Shown: positions 62,828 to 64,000 of the stretch, piece after piece
Layout: each line of letters begins with the position of its first letter
Position numbering within the stretch: position 1 is the stretch's first letter
The notes under the pieces: generated by a model
What the model saw: only the letters and a program-made list of their open reading frames with translations
What the model was told of the DNA's origin: nothing
Databases searched by the model: none
DNA from: Lepidostoma basale
Taxonomy: Eukaryota > Arthropoda > Insecta > Trichoptera > Lepidostomatidae
Assembly (NCBI GenBank): GCA_022606425.2
Contig: JAHDVF020000579.1
Span: 49,333-113,332, forward strand
Direction of reading: 5' to 3'
DNA: 64,000 nt
Position numbers and translations under genes: made by a program

Positions 62828-63133
62828 TCAAAAATTAAAAGGACGGCTATTTCCTCTGACAAGTACCACAAATGTTGACTGAACTTGTTTAAAGCTGCTT
62901 TGGAAATCGTCAACTTCTTCGTAATATTTTAAGGTCTTTAAAAAACAAAAATCTTCATTTGGAGCTTTTATCGCTAAACTACATTCAAGCCAGGGCTTTA
63001 CATAAACTGACACAATAAATAAACAAACATCTGGTAAAGCTTGTTTGTCCTTAGCGCACATTTTAAACTGGGACTGCAGCAAACGTATTTTTAAGGAGTA
63101 AATATCTCTTGCCATCCATCGTGCTTGATGCAT
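62828..63133 (-). pseudogene. Transposase-like fragment inside the 1978-bp element
   Basis: 101 residues: 'MHQARWMARDIYSLKIRLLQ', then 'CLFIVSVYVKPWLECSLAIK', 'APNEDFCFLKTLKYYEEVDD', ending 'VVLVRGNSRPFNF'. The 'ARWM...IY.LKI' and 'VYVK.W....A..AP..D' pattern recalls an uncharacterised, transposon-associated protein seen in several invertebrates, but I cannot name the family. No catalytic residues can be assigned. Flanking frames on the same strand are broken by stops, so the gene is decayed. Its position between the TIRs supports a transposase role. Confidence 0.4.
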
Positions 63134-64000
63134 TGGGCCAGCAGGTCTGTTTATTTTATTTTCATTGCCTCCACCCAGAAAAACAATAGCATGCTTAATA
63201 TGAGTTCCCTATAATCATGTCGTACAATCGATTTTGCGATTCAAACGCACTTTTGAGCATCAGTTCTTATACATGATGGCGGCCAGCAAAGAATAACAAA
63301 CCTCCTTCTAGTTTTTGCACACAAGCTCCGTTCAAGTATCCTGTATATGATGCTGTCGTATCATAGCACATTCAAGAGCATCGGCGTGTGCGGTATCGAA
63401 TAAATTATCTAATTCAAGTTGAAAGTTCTCTTCGCGGCGCCTATGTAAGTCCTGAATCTTCTTGCTATTTTTTGCAGTTCTCGTCAGACCAGATAAAGAT
63501 CCACTAACTTCTTAACATAATTACGAACAGCTCTGGTAGGTATTCTAGCCTTTTTTCAGAATATATTGGACTCCAGAATGACAAGATTTGCGCTTTCATT
63601 AACAGTCAAATTAACTTCACGTATTTTGAAAAATAGAACTGCGAGAACTTGAAGATTATATAGATGTTTGCACCTGTTATTTGACGATTTACTTCACCAA
63701 CCAAGAAAATACTTTTTTAATTGCTTTTTAGTTCTACTGACATCTTCGAAATATAAAACAATCCATGCTACTACCCGACAAGCCTAGACTAAATAATAAT
63801 AACAACGACCGCGCGCCGCTCCTGTGACGCAATTTGTATGGGACATCTTTGCGCGCAAGTCGGCACGGGTTACACTGTTCCGAATAAGGAAAAAATTTGG
63901 TTTCGGATGTTTTAGGCCCAAATGAATAAAACAATAGCCTATGCATTGTAAAATTAAAACTTTGAAAAATAAGGGACACCCTAATGTATGTATTATATAT

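Larger units (their letters stand above)
62007..63984. mobile_element. Unassigned DNA transposon, 1978 bp, with TIRs and subterminal inverted repeats
   Basis: Terminal TTAGGGTGTCCCTTAT at 62007 and its perfect complement ATAAGGGACACCCTAA ending 63984 (16 bp). A second perfect 18-bp inverted pair TAACCCGTGCCGACTTGC lies at 62128-62145 and 63855-63872, about 120 bp inside each end. The interior carries decayed coding sequence, mainly minus strand. Target duplication is ambiguous because of the TA context (AT or a TTA/TAA ending are possible). Superfamily not identified. Confidence 0.75.

Overview
This window is repeat-dominated, AT-rich nuclear DNA from an insect. I favour Lepidoptera, but only as an inference. 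It rests on the mix of non-LTR retrotransposons (one abundant family with a TTAG tail, and a CR1/Jockey-like family with a TTTGA-type tail), an Hsmar1/cecropia-type mariner, tRNA-derived SINEs, and the frequency of tactcgta/atacgagta words. Nothing here looks bacterial. I could not recognise a single host gene exon, host RNA gene, CRISPR array or operon. The window is probably intergenic or the inside of a large intron.

Most of the window is layered transposon debris. The dominant component, called LINE-A here, is a non-LTR retrotransposon. Its 3' end encodes a conserved reverse-transcriptase C-terminus with 'RWFGHMERM' and 'RGRPRKTWHDQ', and it finishes in a short TTAG repeat. More than 30 fragments lie on both strands; nearly all are 5'-truncated and mutated. 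Two have clean target-site duplications (13188-13860 and 41843-42257), and the longest (38115-38975) reaches the YADD catalytic box. Other endonuclease/RT-type LINEs have related C-termini but different tails: GAA (31600, 31965, 44098, 57865, 59460), TAAG or GTAA (21411, 48020) and GAT (53931). CR1/Jockey-like pieces include a frameshifted RT at 2630-4250, and an L2-like 3' end lies at 16560-17150.

DNA transposons cluster in several places. There are pogo/Tigger-like elements at 20909-22013 and 50447-51531, a Tc1-like C-terminal relic at 51529-51690, a mariner pseudogene at 56365-56998, and several fold-back MITEs. From 60196 to 63984 one complex contains a long TA microsatellite, a mariner with an intact 346-residue reading frame, more TA repeat, and an unassigned 1978-bp transposon with terminal and subterminal inverted repeats. 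A probable solo LTR lies at 8419-8958.

The most interesting signal is a set of short repeat families sharing one layout: a CUGANGA-like box, one unpaired base, a stem-loop, GAAA, a short self-complementary block (ACAUGU, ACAGCUGU, ACCGGU or ACGU), one H nucleotide, then a strand that can pair with the bases before the first box. This is the hammerhead ribozyme plan with a minimal palindromic helix III, as reported for Penelope-like elements and retrozymes. Four loci keep the whole conserved core (15891-15936, 18178-18218, 48440-48485, 58578-58646). Many copies sit head-to-head in fold-back pairs, and one lies in a 172-bp unit bounded by a 13-bp target-site duplication. No Penelope RT is visible, so these would be non-autonomous.

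Between the repeats lie unassigned AT-rich stretches and a few GC-richer islands (about 14160-14460, 22900-23110, 28290-28560, 34640-34870, 42480-42720) that could be conserved non-coding DNA. All positions of degenerate repeats are approximate, because they were found by reading rather than alignment.
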